Assembly: GCA_030747505.1 (NCBI GenBank)
Contig: JASLKQ010000018.1
Coordinates: 1 to 45,559, forward strand
From: Verrucomicrobiota bacterium
GTDB lineage: Bacteria; Verrucomicrobiota; Verrucomicrobiia; Limisphaerales; UBA1100
DNA length: 45,559 bases
Direction of reading: 5' to 3'
Every line of letters starts with the position of its first letter. The first letter of the stretch is position 1. Positions 43,476 to 45,559 of the stretch are shown here, one piece after another. The notes under the pieces were generated by a model. That model saw nothing but the letters and a program-made list of their open reading frames with translations. It was not told the origin of the DNA and made no database searches. Both the position numbers and the translations under genes were made by a program.

Positions 43476-44765
43476 TCAATGCAACTTCAGCGCAGTGAGT
43501 TTATTGCCACCGTCCTTAATTCCATCCTTAAGATACAGCACACCGCTTGAGTAAACTGGGAAGTTCCAGGATATTTGACTAACTGCATCTAAACGGCCCA
43601 ACTCAGTGTACGCTTTCGGAGTTGCTTTAAGCAGGGTTAAGGCCCCCCGCGAACCGTGTATCAGTAAAGTGTCGCCCATACCTATCACTGAAGCATAATC
43701 ATCATATCCACGCTGACTCCACATGGTTTCACCTGTCTTATGACTCAGACACACAAACTCCGAATTTTTCCCTCGCGAAGCCCCTAGGCCATAAATATAG
43801 CCATTGCTGAGCACCGGAGTAGTAATATTCGTTCGTACGTCCTTATTACGCCATACTTCGTCAGCTTTCTGTCCGTTTCCACTGTTGCTGATACGTATCT
43901 GAAATGTGCCTACCGTATGACTCGCTACTGTTACCGTGTCTCCATGCAGAATCGGGGTCACAATATTACGTGCTGCCCCGGTTTTCACGGGCACACTCCA
44001 CAGCCCCCTACCATCTTTGGCGCGGTACCCCTTCATATTGGCAGCGGTTACCATCACCACCTGCTGCACTCCTGCCAATCTGCCCAACATGAGACCCGCA
44101 TAGGCGGCATAATCGCTGCCACTTTTCCACACCAGTTTGCCCGTTGTTTTCTCTAAACAGACCAGACTGGCTCCCTCATGCCCTCCAGCCGGTGCATAGA
44201 TATATCTGGAATCGGTTACTGGTGCTCCATTGTTGCCATGACGGCTGGCAGCTGTTCCTTGACTACCCGGAGCGTTCCCTCCAAACCATTTGGCACCGAA
44301 ATCCTTCTCGTAACTTTTACTCCAAAGCAACTTCCCCGTCTTTATTGAAATACAGGCAAGCACCCCCTTCGCACTCTGGCAAAAGATCAAATCACCATCA
44401 ATCATAGGAGCAGTTCTTGGTCCCGGACCATATACATTTGTATATTGCCATGATTCTGAATACGGGGTTTCCCAAATTATATTACCACTAGAAGCATCAA
44501 CTAAAACTACTGTCTCCAGCGGTTTTCCATTCACGATTTTTTCGTGACACATCACGAGCTTCCCTCCGGCAATCACAAGCCCCCCTTGACCTTTGCCAAC
44601 AGAAACCTGCCATATTTTTTTTGGCTTTGCGGGAAGCTGTGAGAGTGGCTTTTCACTCTGCACAAGCCCATCACGGTTAATTCCTCGCCACTGAGGCCAG
44701 TCACCAGCCACGGCGGAATGAACCAGCACAAGAAAAAGAATCAACGGATATATTACGGCTTTCAT
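43476..44765 (-). CDS. Exported PQQ-like beta-propeller protein
   Basis: A 429-residue secreted beta-propeller. A signal peptide (VIYPLILFLVLVHSAVAG, about 4-21) is followed by DWPQWRGINRDG, the opening of a common PVC family of PQQ-binding-like WD-type proteins. Propeller blades show repeated signatures such as LVDASSGNIIWETPY, ISIKTGKLLWSKSYE, LEKTTGKLVWKS and LSHKTGETMWSQ. Residues for PQQ catalysis are not identifiable, so a binding or scaffold role (BamB-like) is as likely as an enzyme. It is preceded by the LptE-like gene on the same strand, 51 bp away. Confidence 0.87.
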   Translation of the reverse strand: MKAVIYPLILFLVLVHSAVAGDWPQWRGINRDGLVQSEKPLSQLPAKPKKIWQVSVGKGQGGLVIAGGKLVMCHEKIVNGKPLETVVLVDASSGNIIWETPYSESWQYTNVYGPGPRTAPMIDGDLIFCQSAKGVLACISIKTGKLLWSKSYEKDFGAKWFGGNAPGSQGTAASRHGNNGAPVTDSRYIYAPAGGHEGASLVCLEKTTGKLVWKSGSDYAAYAGLMLGRLAGVQQVVMVTAANMKGYRAKDGRGLWSVPVKTGAARNIVTPILHGDTVTVASHTVGTFQIRISNSGNGQKADEVWRNKDVRTNITTPVLSNGYIYGLGASRGKNSEFVCLSHKTGETMWSQRGYDDYASVIGMGDTLLIHGSRGALTLLKATPKAYTELGRLDAVSQISWNFPVYSSGVLYLKDGIKDGGNKLTALKLH

Positions 44766-44816
44766 GAGTGCCGGAGAGTGTCCTCCAACTCACACAACCG
44801 AGCAATATAATTAATA

Positions 44817-45359
44817 TTACTGCGCCTTTACCTTGTCCGGCCAATGGCCATCGACAACGAATGAGGTGGCTTGACGTGCCAAATTTTCGGCAATCAGGGG
44901 AATTGCCTGCCGCTGGGCAGAAGTAAGGTCATTGCCCACTCGAACTATTGTTTTCCCGGTCACATCCCCCTCATATACCACCTGACCGGTGGTTCGATCG
45001 GACACTTTAATCCGGGCAGTAAGCTGCATGGTGTAATCCTGTACAACAAGAGAATCTCCCGGAGTATAACTGATCCCGTTCCGGAGAAATTTTGTCAACT
45101 GGCCGCTCACAACCAGATCCGCCTCTCCTTGAGTTTCGAGTTTGTAGGTTCCATCCTGCTGGAGGTTGCGCTTGAGAGCGCGATTAACAGCAACCACCAG
45201 GCGTGGCTCAAGGGTTTCATTGTCAAAGAACTTCACGCGAACCGAACGTGACCCGGCTGGCAAACCATTGGTAGGTCCTGCGTGATAACCGACACATCCG
45301 GTCAATCCCAATAACGCCCCCATCACACCGAACACCATGAATTGCTTAATACATTTCAT
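44817..45359 (-). CDS. lptE: LptE-like lipoprotein (LPS-assembly family)
   Basis: A 180-residue lipoprotein: MKCIKQFMVFGVMGALLGLTGC, lipobox LTGC near residues 19-22, then GYHAGP in the mature start, as in LptE-family outer-membrane lipoproteins that help insert lipopolysaccharide with LptD. Typical beta-sandwich pieces: SVRVKFFDNETLEPRLVVAVNRALKRNLQQDG and ADLVVSGQLTKFLRNGISY, ending with a C-terminal helix (IPLIAENLARQATSFVVDGHW). No other Lpt gene is seen in the window. A partial gene on the same strand ends 12 nt before its start, so they may be one unit. Confidence 0.8.
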   Translation of the reverse strand: MKCIKQFMVFGVMGALLGLTGCVGYHAGPTNGLPAGSRSVRVKFFDNETLEPRLVVAVNRALKRNLQQDGTYKLETQGEADLVVSGQLTKFLRNGISYTPGDSLVVQDYTMQLTARIKVSDRTTGQVVYEGDVTGKTIVRVGNDLTSAQRQAIPLIAENLARQATSFVVDGHWPDKVKAQ

Positions 45360-45371
45360 AAACTTTCCGAT

Positions 45372-45559
45372 TTATTTCCCAGAATCCTCTAATGATTTCT
45401 TATCGATTAATTGCTGAACCCTTGCCAAGTCCGAATCTAGTTTATCTTTCATGTCTTTCAGCTCATTAAAATCCAACTTGGCTGTCACAGCCGTACTTTT
45501 CATCTCTGCGTCAGCAATATATCTAAAATTAATTTTAGCCTTGAGATAGTATTTATGAG
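45372..45559 (-). CDS. Unidentified protein, partial (C-terminal part only)
   Basis: The open frame from the window edge to a TAA at 45372-45374 encodes at least 62 residues, ending in charged helical sequence: ADAEMKSTAVTAKLDFNELKD, then KDKLDSDLARVQQLIDKKSLEDSGK. No start is present here; the gene continues beyond 45559. The tail is mainly alpha-helical and may be a coiled coil, rich in Lys/Asp/Glu. It lies 12 nt upstream of the LptE-like gene on the same strand, so an operon is likely. No family can be named from this fragment. Confidence 0.55.
   Translation of the reverse strand, partial: HKYYLKAKINFRYIADAEMKSTAVTAKLDFNELKDMKDKLDSDLARVQQLIDKKSLEDSGK

Overview
The window looks like a chromosomal segment of a Verrucomicrobiota (PVC superphylum) bacterium. 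The main reasons are a planctomycete-type cytochrome / DUF1549 / DUF1553 gene beside a DUF1501 gene, a second planctomycete-type cytochrome domain, a ribonucleotide reductase of the chlamydial (class Ic) type, PPi-dependent phosphofructokinase, and many secreted or lipid-anchored proteins without known families. I cannot fix the genus from sequence alone. I see no transposase, phage gene, CRISPR array or rRNA. One tRNA (Gln, UUG) is present.

Layout. 1-1585: leuC and the start of leuD (leucine synthesis), divergent from a PPi-type phosphofructokinase. 3054-6506: an M48 metalloprotease followed by three AIM24-family paralogues, the last fused to a GYF_2 domain. 6561-9930: a secreted glycine-rich orphan, an HTTM membrane protein with a coupled small partner, and an FMN reductase. 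10013-10899: TerB-like protein and thioredoxin-type arsenate reductase, convergent and sharing a CTAG. 10951-11221: an unusual intergenic block dense in inverted repeats. 12021-17286: the DUF1501 and PSCyt1/DUF1549/DUF1553 pair. 17293-22731: dnaG, a TPR lipoprotein, a DUF362 protein and an esterase. 22856-26830: nrdAB, preceded upstream by a long regulatory region (26831-27430) with NrdR-box-like and DnaA-box-like sites and a hairpin cluster.

27431-37008 holds a DUF2231-like/cytochrome protein, a membrane orphan, a polyprenyl synthase, EVE and YggS proteins, and a large SNF2 helicase with an internal tandem duplication. 37016-38193 is tRNA-Gln and a Dus enzyme. 38260-40273 is a run of small lipoproteins and secreted proteins, including an ankyrin protein. 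40317-42166 is ispH plus a winged-helix regulator/membrane-protein pair; matching palindromes lie at the pair's promoter and inside the ispH start. 42206-45559 is a GspE-like ATPase, a PQQ-type beta-propeller, an LptE-like lipoprotein and a truncated gene.

The most notable items are the class Ic ribonucleotide reductase (Phe in place of the radical Tyr, every metal ligand offset by 7 from the chlamydial enzyme), the paired palindromes around the HTH_34-type regulator and ispH, the interlocked inverted repeats at 10972-11166, the DnaA/NrdR-like region before nrdA, the AIM24 triplet, and the tandem duplication in the SNF2 protein. All family assignments come from reading motifs by eye; no database search was run.
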